NCBI GenBank assembly: GCA_045863035.1
Contig: BTUV01000039.1
Coordinates: 1 to 25,465, forward strand
Direction of reading: 5' to 3'
DNA: 25,465 nucleotides
DNA from: H2-BAC3 sp045863035
GTDB taxonomy: Bacteria; Bacteroidota; Ignavibacteria; Ignavibacteriales; Ignavibacteriaceae
The notes beneath the pieces were generated by a model. It was not told the DNA's origin, did no database searches, and saw nothing but the letters and a program-made list of their open reading frames with translations. Shown piece after piece: positions 18,216 through 25,327 of this stretch; positions within the stretch are counted from its first letter, which is position 1, and each line of letters opens with the position of its first letter. A program made the position numbers and the translations under genes.

Positions 18216-20216
18216 TTATTGCTGCATGATACGGGAGGCATCACCGTGCCTCCCCGCGGCGTGAAGCGCCTCAAGCAGAAACTCCCGCAGCATCGCGTTT
18301 TCCCTGTCAGTAGTATATATATTCAGCCAATAGTCACACACTGCATCTAACTTTTCTGTCTTATGTGCAAGATCAATTACTTTTCTGAAGAGGGCGGGAT
18401 TTTTTCTGTTCAATGACCAGGCGTTCAGGTATGCGGTATATGCTCTGGTGAAGTTACCTGATGCCTCAAAGAAAAGACCTGCCTCAAACTGCATCTCTTC
18501 GGAATTGGGAGAGAGGGAAAGCGCCGTAGTGAAATCCTGTTCGGCCTGAGAACTTTTACCGAGCAGATGATACATTTTTCCTCGCTGAAGATAGAGAATA
18601 GCCGCGCCGGGTGTTTCAAGAATGAGCCCGGATATATCTCTGACTAATGCCTCCTCACCCATAAGCTCTTTAAGATAGACAAAACTTTGTTTCAGCACTG
18701 AGGAAACGGTATCAAGCGCGCCTGAGGTTTGTTTAAGCATATCCAGTGAATCGGGATTCATGATATTGCTTCCGGACGACTGTGAAGCGAGCTGTGACTG
18801 TAGCAACTGAGAGCTTTGAATGGCATACTTAACCGCGCGGATGAAGTTAAACACAGCGCGTGAGGTATCCTGCTTTAGTATATATCCCCGCCCTGAAAGG
18901 AAAGGAATTTCGGGATAGGATTTCATTTCATCCCTGACCGGGTCCAGCAGAGCAATTGCATCATCAGCCCTGCTTTGATCCAGATACAATGCTGCCAGAA
19001 GAATACGGAACTGCACTTTGTTATCACTTCGCTCAATTGCAAGGGTAAGCAGATCAGACGCTTGATTGATTTCATTCCGGGTGATGAGAATGCGGTAGAG
19101 CTCAAGGAATCCGTCACTGCTCTTACCTCCTGATGATATATACTTGTTCAGCAGTTCAAACGCGGTTTCTGTATCTCCTTCCTCGATCCGGGTTTTTGCG
19201 GTCAATACCGGTGCATCACGGTAAAGATCCTTTGCTTCAAGTTCAGCATACACGGAGCGGGCTGAGTCATAGAGTTTTTTCCGTTCATACTGCTTTGCAA
19301 GCCGCAGCATGAAATCAGTATCATCCGGATTATTCGCGAGGAACTCCCTGTAGCGGCTGATGATAGTATCACCGGCACCGGCAAGCTGCAGATAACTGAT
19401 TTCAGCGGTATATACTTCTTTTGAGGCGGGATATCTGGCGCGAAGTTGGGCATACACCCTGAGTGCTTCATCGGCGCGCCGGCTGTAGCGGTAAAGAAGC
19501 GCCAGGTTCAGTTGTGATTGCAGATTATCAGGTTCTTCCTTTGCTATTATCTGAATTACTTTAAGCGCATCCTCATACCGCTCAGCATAAATGAGCGTTT
19601 CAAGATATATCTGCCTGAACTCTTTGTCCTTTGCGTGAAATTTATAACCTGTCTCGGCAGTTTCGGCTGCCTTGTCCTGTTGGCCGAGAACAAGATACGC
19701 TGAGATAAGATTGCGCCGGATATCTTTATTACGCGAATTGTATTTCAGGGAGGATATATATGCTGTTACCGCATCACTGTAGCGTGACTCCTGATAGTGT
19801 TTGTTTCCCATAAGGCCAAAAACATCTGAAAGAAGCAAAGCCGGTTCGGAGGAGTCGGGATATGTGGCGGTGAGTTTCTGGAGAACAGAAGCAGATTTGC
19901 TCAAATTGTCTGTCTGGGCGTAAAGCTGACCCAGAGTAAGTTCATAGCCGTAATTACGACCGAACCGCTGTATCGTTTTTTCGATCAGGGATATTGCTTT
20001 AGTAAAGCTGCCGGTTTTAAGAGCGCAGTCAACCGCGCCTTCATAAACCTCCTGAGCAGCGTTTCCCTTTTCGATTATCTGTTCAAAAACGACTCCTGCT
20101 TCAGAAAATTTACCCTGCTGATAGAGCTGCACCCCCTTCTGAAATTCACCCGTCTGGGCAAGTAACAGGGGTGTTGTAAAAATGTAAAGGAACAGCCAAA
20201 AAAGGAGATATTTCAA
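18216..20216 (-). CDS. Exported tetratricopeptide repeat protein
   Basis: The 666-residue protein has a signal peptide (about 1-21, ending LLLAQ). Almost all the rest is TPR-type helix-turn-helix repeats, with repeated small-x-x-hydrophobic-Y patterns such as GKFSEAGVVFEQ near the N-terminus and LGKSSQAEQDFTTAL near the C-terminus. TPR arrays mediate protein-protein contacts; in this group exported TPR proteins often serve envelope complexes. The start is TTG (20214-20216); no in-frame ATG gives the signal peptide, an in-frame stop lies just upstream, and AGGA sits 6 bases before it. Its stop is 6 bases from the end of the convergent barrel gene. It is divergent from the tRNA. A shared function with the neighbouring operon is possible but unproven. 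Confidence 0.9.
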   Translation of the reverse strand: MKYLLFWLFLYIFTTPLLLAQTGEFQKGVQLYQQGKFSEAGVVFEQIIEKGNAAQEVYEGAVDCALKTGSFTKAISLIEKTIQRFGRNYGYELTLGQLYAQTDNLSKSASVLQKLTATYPDSSEPALLLSDVFGLMGNKHYQESRYSDAVTAYISSLKYNSRNKDIRRNLISAYLVLGQQDKAAETAETGYKFHAKDKEFRQIYLETLIYAERYEDALKVIQIIAKEEPDNLQSQLNLALLYRYSRRADEALRVYAQLRARYPASKEVYTAEISYLQLAGAGDTIISRYREFLANNPDDTDFMLRLAKQYERKKLYDSARSVYAELEAKDLYRDAPVLTAKTRIEEGDTETAFELLNKYISSGGKSSDGFLELYRILITRNEINQASDLLTLAIERSDNKVQFRILLAALYLDQSRADDAIALLDPVRDEMKSYPEIPFLSGRGYILKQDTSRAVFNFIRAVKYAIQSSQLLQSQLASQSSGSNIMNPDSLDMLKQTSGALDTVSSVLKQSFVYLKELMGEEALVRDISGLILETPGAAILYLQRGKMYHLLGKSSQAEQDFTTALSLSPNSEEMQFEAGLFFEASGNFTRAYTAYLNAWSLNRKNPALFRKVIDLAHKTEKLDAVCDYWLNIYTTDRENAMLREFLLEALHAAGRHGDASRIMQQ

Positions 20217-20363
20217 CCAAAATCCTGGATTTTTAAGGAAAAATGAAGCTATTTCGCAAGATACGGAAAGAGAAAAACCCTGCCGAAGGGAAAATTTGGC
20301 ACGTCCAGGTTTTTGATTTTCAGCCCCTGAAATGGTATATTTAAAGTCTGTTTTGAAATAATT
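20217..20363. other. Divergent gap between the TPR gene and tRNA-Thr
   Basis: The gap holds the tRNA promoter (listed separately). I could not pick a convincing promoter for the TPR gene on the minus strand. Confidence 0.4.
20313..20341 (+). promoter_or_regulatory. Sigma70-type promoter for tRNA-Thr
   Basis: TTGATT (20313-20318) and TATATT (20336-20341) are separated by exactly 17 bases. The expected transcription start (about 20348) gives a leader of roughly 16 bases before the mature tRNA at 20364. Confidence 0.65.
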
Positions 20364-20436
20364 GCTGGGATAGCTCAGTTGGTAGAGCAGCTGACTTGTA
20401 ATCAGCAGGTCGAGAGTTCAAGTCTCTTTCCCAGCT
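20364..20436 (+). tRNA. tRNA-Thr (anticodon TGT)
   Basis: A complete cloverleaf is visible in 73 bases. The acceptor stem GCTGGGA/TCCCAGC pairs fully. The D arm contains AGCTCAGTTGGTAGAGC. The anticodon stem GCTGA/TCAGC encloses the loop CTTGTAA with anticodon TGT, reading ACA threonine. The T arm GAGAG-TTCAAGT-CTCTT pairs with one G-U. The discriminator base is T and CCA is not encoded. It is a single gene with its own promoter and terminator. Confidence 0.97.
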
Positions 20437-20441
20437 CAAGA

Positions 20442-20469
20442 AAAAACCCGCCGGATAAGGCGGGTTTTT
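20442..20469 (+). terminator. Rho-independent terminator after tRNA-Thr
   Basis: CCCGCC (20447-20452), a six-base loop and GGCGGG (20459-20464) form a perfect GC stem followed by TTTTT (20465-20469). An upstream A-run extends the pairing. It begins six bases after the tRNA. Confidence 0.92.
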
Positions 20470-20493
20470 CATTTTAAACCGGGGGACGAAAGG

Positions 20494-20640
20494 GTTCGCT
20501 CGGAGACGCAAAGAAAAGTTTTAACGCAAAGTAAATAAAGTTATCGCGAAGTAACGCAGAGCTTTAAATTTGTTCATTCTCATGGATCGCGCGGAGACGC
20601 TAAGCCGGAAAGAAAAGATTTAATGCAAAATAAATTTCTT
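20494..20640. repeat. Two degenerate copies of an 'acgcaaag' dispersed repeat
   Basis: Copy 1 (about 20494-20540) and copy 2 (about 20585-20640) share the order gGAGACGC(A/T)AAG, then AAAGAAAAG, then TTTAA(C/T)GCAAA, then TAAAT. Short related words (aacgcagag, atcgcgaag) lie between them. Such G-A-C-G-C-A-A-A-G-rich intergenic repeats recur, from memory, in several bacterial groups; their function is unknown. Confidence 0.6.
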
Positions 20641-20669
20641 GGGTATTTTTCAGGAGGACGGGATTTTTA

Positions 20670-20894
20670 CTATTCTGCTGAGGATGATTTTTCTTTTCCA
20701 AGTTCCAATTCCCTTTGACAAACCGCCATTCCCGATCTTATATCATTGCGAACTGAAACAAAATAGCTGTGAATATTTTCAGCGTCCTGCTCCTCAGTAT
20801 CTTCTGATAAACGTATTTCGGGGAACAGATTAAATAATGAAGCCATTCCGTTTAAAAAGGCATCTTTTGGGGTTAATTTTCCTGGCATTTCCAT
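20670..20894 (-). CDS. Possible small protein of unknown function
   Basis: This 74-residue ORF has no recognised domain, signal peptide or membrane segment. Its composition is balanced and protein-like, with an amphipathic helix-like middle and acidic patches (SEDTEEQDAE). A second ATG at 20888 would begin at residue 3 and lies about 7 bases after an AGG, which makes it the better ribosome-binding arrangement. It is separated from the DUF190 gene upstream by 93 bases. It could be a chance ORF, so confidence is limited. Confidence 0.4.
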   Translation of the reverse strand: MEMPGKLTPKDAFLNGMASLFNLFPEIRLSEDTEEQDAENIHSYFVSVRNDIRSGMAVCQRELELGKEKSSSAE

Positions 20895-20987
20895 ACCTAA
20901 ATATATTTATCTAATAATCCAATTACAAGAGATTATTCAATCCGATAGTCGGCACCAAAGTTTAAAAACCCATGCATTTACGCCTCC

Positions 20988-21317
20988 TTACTCCCGATAC
21001 GGAATTATCTCCACCAATTCCCTTGTTATCAGTCCGTGTGAGCCGGATTTATTCAGCATTTCTTTTACGTGGGGGATGAAGCTGTCAATCTTTTCGTCTG
21101 TGTCTGCTATTTCAATCAGAATCGGCATATCTTCGCTCAGGCGCAGAATTTTTGCGGTGTGAATGATGCTTGCGTGACCGAAGCCCATAAAGCCCTTGAA
21201 CACTGTTGCCCCGGCCAGTCCGGCTTCCCGTGCTTTAAGCAGCAGCGCCTCATACAGCGGTTTGCTGCCGGTCATGTCGCTTTCGCCAATATATATACGG
21301 AGGAGTGAGTGTTTCAT
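20988..21317 (-). CDS. DUF190 family protein, CrcB-associated
   Basis: This 109-residue protein matches the DUF190 family in length and signature: GATVFKGFMGFG (residues 36-47) followed by a LSEDMPILIEIAD stretch (60-72). Family members are small soluble proteins with a ferredoxin-like, PII-like fold. They are often encoded next to crcB, and so are thought to modulate or accompany fluoride export, though no mechanism is established. The gene follows crcB after 7 bases in the same direction and is probably cotranscribed. Its ribosome-binding site is weak. Confidence 0.9.
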   Translation of the reverse strand: MKHSLLRIYIGESDMTGSKPLYEALLLKAREAGLAGATVFKGFMGFGHASIIHTAKILRLSEDMPILIEIADTDEKIDSFIPHVKEMLNKSGSHGLITRELVEIIPYRE

Positions 21318-21324
21318 GGATTAC

Positions 21325-21702
21325 TTATACGGTTACCTTAGATATATATAATGCGGCGATGATGGCAAGTAAGCTGAGCACTACGTTGCCGGTGATATTC
21401 AGCAGCGCGTAGAGATATTCTGAACTTCGGAGCAGATTGATGGTCTCAAGGGAGAATGTTGAAAAGGTGGTAAAGCCGCCGCAGAATCCGGTAGTCAGAA
21501 GATTTTTTATGTGAGGAGGAGAAGCAATCCTTTCTATCCCGGCAAAAATAATAAGCCCAAGCAGAAAACTACCGATGACGTTAACCAGCAGAGTCCCCCA
21601 CGGAAACACTTCCGGCAGAAAGCGGAATGACAGTCCTGATATATAATACCGCATCCCCCCGCCGATGCCCGCGCCAATGACAACGAAGAGAAGATTCTGC
21701 AT
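21325..21702 (-). CDS. crcB: Fluoride channel CrcB/Fluc
   Basis: This 125-residue inner-membrane protein has four hydrophobic segments, as in Fluc channels, which work as antiparallel dimers and let fluoride leave the cytoplasm. Visible family marks are GGGMRYY (14-20), PWGTLLVNVIGSF (34-46) with the conserved Asn41, and GFCGGFTTFSTFSLE (72-86), which includes the pore phenylalanines 80 and 83. It is a single full-length gene, consistent with a homodimer. The start ATG shares one base with the stop of the upstream barrel gene (TAATG), so translation is coupled. No fluoride riboswitch was recognised in front of this gene or the operon. Confidence 0.96.
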   Translation of the reverse strand: MQNLLFVVIGAGIGGGMRYYISGLSFRFLPEVFPWGTLLVNVIGSFLLGLIIFAGIERIASPPHIKNLLTTGFCGGFTTFSTFSLETINLLRSSEYLYALLNITGNVVLSLLAIIAALYISKVTV

Positions 21703-22469
21703 TATATACTCTTTATATACTCCAGCCGGATAGCACGGTCAGCAGCGCCCGGATACCACTTCTTGTTGCTCAGCAGATCGCGGAGGTCAAAGCCGAGCGT
21801 GAAGCCCTCGCTCACGGACCACCGCACGCCCAGATTCATATATCCGGAACCGGAGCCGAAGTTAACCGACTGATTGTCATTAAACGCAAAATCGTATTCT
21901 GCTATGAGAGATACCTTTGAACCGATGGTCTTTTCAGCGCCCACCTGGAGGTTTACAAAATTGTCACCGTCATAACGCTCAAGCGAGTAGTTCATGGTCG
22001 CGTGAAAAGAAAGAAATCCAAGGAATGCAAAATTCTTCATCGAGGCAAGAAACAGCCCCGGTGATTTGATGGCATATCGGTCATCATCATCAAAATACTC
22101 ACCTTTGCCCTGCGTGTCAAAGCCGAGGGTGAATGCAGGAAAGGTGACGCTTTCGCCGATGATCCGGTAGCGTATGGATGCAGCGGGGAGCTTATACCAC
22201 TTGGGGCTTCCGGTGCCGATCAGGTTGCTGCCGCCGTAGGAGATACCAAAGGAGAGGTCTTCAAACACGCCGACTTCAAGCCGGGCAATAAGCACTCCGA
22301 GCGGCTGTACATCGGTGGAAACTGAAAAGAACCCTTTTTTCAGCACTCCGGCTGTGGGCATATCTATCAGACTGCGGTACTCGTAGCTGGCCGCATCTCC
22401 GGCGGTGCCCTGCGAAAATGACGGAGCAGTGATGAGCAATAAAAGGAAAAAAATAACAGACTTTTTCAT
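21702..22469 (-). CDS. Probable outer-membrane beta-barrel in the fluoride operon
   Basis: The 255-residue protein has a clear signal peptide (about 1-20, ending SFSQ). Alternating hydrophobic/polar strands rich in Gly and aromatics run to the C-terminus (LEYIKSI). The opening RSLIDMPTAGVLKKG and the LSFGISYGGSNL segment recall the small barrel and YjbH-like proteins common in Ignavibacteria and Chlorobi, an identification from memory. It is the first gene of the barrel-crcB-DUF190 operon and overlaps crcB by one base. A role in fluoride or ion passage across the outer membrane would be speculative, because the overlap shows coexpression rather than function. Confidence 0.8.
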   Translation of the reverse strand: MKKSVIFFLLLLITAPSFSQGTAGDAASYEYRSLIDMPTAGVLKKGFFSVSTDVQPLGVLIARLEVGVFEDLSFGISYGGSNLIGTGSPKWYKLPAASIRYRIIGESVTFPAFTLGFDTQGKGEYFDDDDRYAIKSPGLFLASMKNFAFLGFLSFHATMNYSLERYDGDNFVNLQVGAEKTIGSKVSLIAEYDFAFNDNQSVNFGSGSGYMNLGVRWSVSEGFTLGFDLRDLLSNKKWYPGAADRAIRLEYIKSI

Positions 22470-22580
22470 ATCCGGTACTGTTTTTATGGAAAAATGACTT
22501 CGGTAATCCTGTCTCAGAATTTACTTCAGGTTACCTGCGCTAAATTACTAATTTTAAGGGAGAAAGAAAAGTAAACAATT

Positions 22581-22677
22581 ATGAAGGATGAAGTATGAAT
22601 TATGAATTATGAAGTATGAGGTATGAAATATGAAGTATGAACCGGGTTAATGAAGAATGAAGAATTAAAGATTAAAA
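22581..22677 (+). repeat. Heptanucleotide short tandem repeat array
   Basis: Nine consecutive 7-base units close to ATGAAGT run from 22581 to 22643 (variants end GG, GT, TT, TT, GT, one ATGAGGT, AT, GT, CC). Six bases (gggtta) follow, then four more units (ATGAAGA twice, ATTAAAG, ATTAAAA) to 22677. The strict 7-base phasing shows a tandem array, not merely low complexity. It resembles in kind the heptanucleotide STRR elements described in cyanobacteria. Confidence 0.85.
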
Positions 22678-22697
22678 AGGGGGAGGTGGGTTTGAGG

Positions 22698-22743
22698 GCA
22701 AAATCGTCCATTTTATAGACTTTTGGCAGGGTACTGATTTTGC
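22698..22743. repeat. 8-bp inverted repeat around a 30-base spacer
   Basis: GCAAAATC (22698-22705) is the exact reverse complement of GATTTTGC (22736-22743). It could be a hairpin or a small element end, or it could be chance in AT-rich DNA. Confidence 0.3.
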
Positions 22744-22899
22744 GAACATGGAATAAGGCCTCTCGCTAAGTCTTTGAAAAATCAGAAGTTATGAACGGGA
22801 GAGGGTGGAATGATAGTGATTACTCTTGAGGTTTCTTCAGAGTGAGCCCCTTGCCCTGATGATAAAAAATCTTGTGCAAATCCTCGGTATAAAATTTGG

Positions 22900-22905
22900 T
22901 ATAAT
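22900..22905 (+). promoter_or_regulatory. Possible -10 element for the nucleotidyltransferase
   Basis: A perfect TATAAT lies 40 bases before the ATG at 22946. No well-spaced -35 is seen (TTGTGC at 22872 is 22 bases away), so the call is weak. It supports the short start only if transcription begins here. Confidence 0.25.
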
Positions 22906-22945
22906 TGATAAAGAGAGAGCAAAAATTACAGAATTCCCTTCGTTG

Positions 22946-23263
22946 ATGGAAAGAGCCAAAGCATTTGAAATCGCGCAGGATTATGTCCGGCTTGTGGCTG
23001 CAAAGTACCCGGTAAAAAGGGTCTTGTTGTTTGGAGCGTATGCAGCCGGCAACCCGCATCCGGATAGCGATATTGACCTGGCAATTATCCTTGATGAGGC
23101 AGAAAACCTGTTCGACATCCAGGGGCAGATGATGATTCTGCGGAAAAATGAGGCGGTATATATAGAACCTCATCCGTTCCGTGAATCTGATTTTGTAATA
23201 AATGACCCGTTTGCAGCGGAGATAATTTCTACCGGAGTTGAACTCGAAGTGCCTGAACGGTAG
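22946..23263 (+). CDS. MNT-type nucleotidyltransferase domain protein
   Basis: The protein is a small NTP-transferase-2 (MNT) fold. FGAYAAG is followed by DSDIDLAII, with the paired Asp residues expected to hold the metal. The usual Gly-Ser of the signature is Gly-Ala here. Start choice: this ATG gives 105 residues beginning about 28 residues before the signature, the usual length of the family. In-frame extensions reach ATG 22859 and TTG 22826 but add sequence I do not recognise. A TATAAT at 22900-22905 would suit the inner start. Relatives are often antitoxins paired with HEPN toxins, but no HEPN gene follows here. The C-terminal ISTGVELEVPER stretch fits stand-alone family members. Confidence 0.8.
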   Translation: MERAKAFEIAQDYVRLVAAKYPVKRVLLFGAYAAGNPHPDSDIDLAIILDEAENLFDIQGQMMILRKNEAVYIEPHPFRESDFVINDPFAAEIISTGVELEVPER

Positions 23264-23315
23264 TAGAAAATGATGAAAGAAAATACATTCGCACATACCT
23301 TTGTATCAGACAGAA

Positions 23316-23402
23316 TTTCCGAACCACGTGAACCGGCTGTTTTGCTAACTTACTATAAATCAACAACTTAAGCAGTGGGTATGGTTCGGAAAGTTCGGAA
23401 AT
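23316..23402. repeat. 11-bp inverted repeat with an extra tandem half
   Basis: TTTCCGAACCA (23316-23326) is exactly reversed and complemented by TGGTTCGGAAA (23382-23392), 55 bases away. Directly after it, GTTCGGAAAT (23393-23402) repeats the right arm and is the exact complement of 23315-23324. The spacer is AT-rich and has no ORF. Confidence 0.7.
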
Positions 23403-23545
23403 GTGGATTTTTGTAAACTATGCCACCGCAATTCAATTGATAATAAATTCGCTTAAAGACCAATCCTGATATAACATTTCCTCTTCCCCCATTAAAGAAT
23501 CATTCAGCCGGATTATCGGGAGGGGAAGTTTCCTCCATAATAATA

Positions 23546-25327
23546 TCACTTCAGCAGTATCATCGTCTTAGTATCAGAAAAGCCCCCAGCTCTCAGGCGG
23601 TAAATATATACACCCGCGCTGAGGGATGTGTTATCAGCAGTGAAATCAATTTCATAGCTGCCCGGTGATTTCTCTTCATTGATTAGTACTGCGATCTGAT
23701 TACCAAGGATATCATACACGGTCAGGGTAACCAGTTGCGGCATATCCCCGTTCTGCTGCGGGATGGAGAATTTTATCCGGGTTGTTGGATTAAAGGGGTT
23801 TGGATAATTCTGCTCGAGTATATACTCCTGCATGTTCCCGGTGAATTCTGTCGTAATCACATCGCTGTATTTGTATGTGCCGTTAAGGTCAGTCTGCTTT
23901 AAGCGATAGTAATAGGTGCCGGGCTGATCAGGGGAATCGGTATATATATACTTCTGCGGCTCCTGAGTTGAGCCCGCCCCATTTACAAAACCGATTCTGT
24001 AAAACTGCTGGTTATCAGTGCTTCGTTCAATTTCAAACCCGTGACTATTGGTCTCTGAGGCGGTGCTCCATCTGAGCTGCAACGTGCTGCCGGTTTGTGA
24101 TGCGGTGAATGATGTGAGTTCAACCGGAAGCTGCAGGTTGTGGTTATAAAGCACCAGTCCGCTGCTTGCACCCATTCCTCCAATAAGGCCATCCTGATAG
24201 GTATAGAGATCAGCATCATCAAGAAAAAGCACACTGCTATCAGAAAAATATTTATCGGTCATCCAGCCGTAAACATCGGGAGTGTTTTTTATAATAAGCG
24301 GTTTAAAGCCGGTGGCGGTTATTGTATCAGCAAGGATTATAGACATTGCAGACCAGGGGTAGAAATAAAATTTTATCCGGTTAATAACTTTGCCTGCGCC
24401 GTTAAAGTTTACTGGTACCCACCTAATGGAATCAGGACTAAAATAGTTATTACGATATATAACCGCGTTCGGAAAATCCGGGTTCCAGTCCTGTCCGCCT
24501 GCTATTACAGATCCAAACTCGGTAGAAGCCACGGTTGAAAAGGTCGAGATCTCTGCAAAGTAATACGTTTTCCAGATACCATTTTCATCTCTGTTGAGCA
24601 CCACCCCGGTTGATGAGGATGAATCAGAAATATGCCCGGCTGCGAAAACGATTCCCCATCCGGTCATGGTAACATCGTTTAGCGTTAATCCGGGGAGAAA
24701 AGGACTGCTTATCTGCCAGGTTCTGCCGGTATCTGCTGAGGAAATGATACGGTCTCCGCCGTTCATAGAGGCACATACATAGATTATGTTGTTGCTAATG
24801 TCAGTTCCTGTCACCATTTTTTTGAGGTAGGTAACTGAGTCCGGCAGTTCTCCGAAAAACCGCCATGTTGCGCCCAAATCAGTACTTTTATAAATCGCTC
24901 CTTCATACAGTTCATTTTCCCGAGGGAATTTGCCGATTTTAAGTTCCTGCATTGCGTGATAATCACCTCTGCTCTGTGCTTCTTTTAACTCGTGGAAAAC
25001 ATCAATTGCGGAGTTCTTAGAAGTAGTAAGGTTACGTGCCCCGGAAGCAATTAACCAGCCCCAGGGATAAATTCTTCCGATATCAACAATAACACGGGCA
25101 GAGTCAGGAAGTGTGGAAACATTCCAGAGCGCACCGCCATTTGAAGTATAATATCCCCTTGCTGAGATATCGCTGAACGGACCAAACCCCCAGCCGCCTA
25201 CTGCAGCTAAATCTACAGAGAGCATACTCACCTCCAGAATCACCTTGCTCTGTGAGGGAAGCTGATGCGAAACCCATTGCGCAAACGAGACCTGAACAAG
25301 AACCAAAACCAAAAGAAGCTGTTTCAT
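23546..25327 (-). CDS. T9SS-exported BNR-repeat protein with C-terminal sorting domain
   Basis: This 593-residue surface or secreted protein has a signal peptide (about 1-16, ending SFAQ). Residues about 20-400 hold beta-propeller-like repeats with BNR/Asp-box motifs STDLGATW (148-155) and SADTGRTW (197-204), and a weaker TSNGGALW (61-68). Residues about 400-495 are the linker domain common before T9SS sorting domains (LPVELTSFTA start). Residues about 503-593 are a type A sorting domain with NYPNPFNP (507-514) and an AGVYIYRLRAGG ending. The domain targets the protein through the outer membrane by type IX secretion, where it is normally cleaved. No enzyme active site is evident, so the ligand is unknown. 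It starts at ATG 25327 and stands alone. Confidence 0.93.
   Translation of the reverse strand: MKQLLLVLVLVQVSFAQWVSHQLPSQSKVILEVSMLSVDLAAVGGWGFGPFSDISARGYYTSNGGALWNVSTLPDSARVIVDIGRIYPWGWLIASGARNLTTSKNSAIDVFHELKEAQSRGDYHAMQELKIGKFPRENELYEGAIYKSTDLGATWRFFGELPDSVTYLKKMVTGTDISNNIIYVCASMNGGDRIISSADTGRTWQISSPFLPGLTLNDVTMTGWGIVFAAGHISDSSSSTGVVLNRDENGIWKTYYFAEISTFSTVASTEFGSVIAGGQDWNPDFPNAVIYRNNYFSPDSIRWVPVNFNGAGKVINRIKFYFYPWSAMSIILADTITATGFKPLIIKNTPDVYGWMTDKYFSDSSVLFLDDADLYTYQDGLIGGMGASSGLVLYNHNLQLPVELTSFTASQTGSTLQLRWSTASETNSHGFEIERSTDNQQFYRIGFVNGAGSTQEPQKYIYTDSPDQPGTYYYRLKQTDLNGTYKYSDVITTEFTGNMQEYILEQNYPNPFNPTTRIKFSIPQQNGDMPQLVTLTVYDILGNQIAVLINEEKSPGSYEIDFTADNTSLSAGVYIYRLRAGGFSDTKTMILLK

Larger units (their letters stand above)
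22470..22858. other. Repeat-rich intergenic region
   Basis: About 390 bases lie between the fluoride operon and the earliest plausible ATG of the nucleotidyltransferase. They contain a CAGGT-T-ACCTG inverted repeat (22527-22537), a heptanucleotide array (22581-22677), a G-rich run (about 22679-22690) and an 8-bp inverted repeat (22698-22743). No gene is supported. Confidence 0.5.

Noticed and set aside
20364..20436. The tRNA 3' end as an integration site of a genomic island
   Set aside because: No repeat of the tRNA end was noticed elsewhere in the window, and there is no integrase or phage gene.
20639..20833. A 64-residue plus-strand open frame over the small acidic ORF
   Set aside because: It is the complementary shadow of the minus frame, which has the more protein-like composition. 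Neither is certain.
22470..22560. A fluoride riboswitch before the barrel-crcB operon
   Set aside because: The conserved fluoride riboswitch sequence pattern and pseudoknot arrangement were not visible in the minus-strand leader. A covariance-model search would settle it.
22820..23296. A 158-residue minus-strand open frame opposite the nucleotidyltransferase
   Set aside because: It is unusually rich in Cys, His and Phe and is the complement of a recognised domain. Its last residues look protein-like, but that is not enough support.
23483..23536. A terminator for the T9SS gene (CTTCCCC/GGGGAAG and GGAGG/CCTCC pairs)
   Set aside because: The stems are short and no T-run follows in the transcript direction.
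3774..23950. Many TATATATA tracts on both strands
   Set aside because: Most fall in coding sequence as Ile-Tyr or Tyr-Ile codons using ATA and TAT. Codon preference explains them better than a regulatory element.
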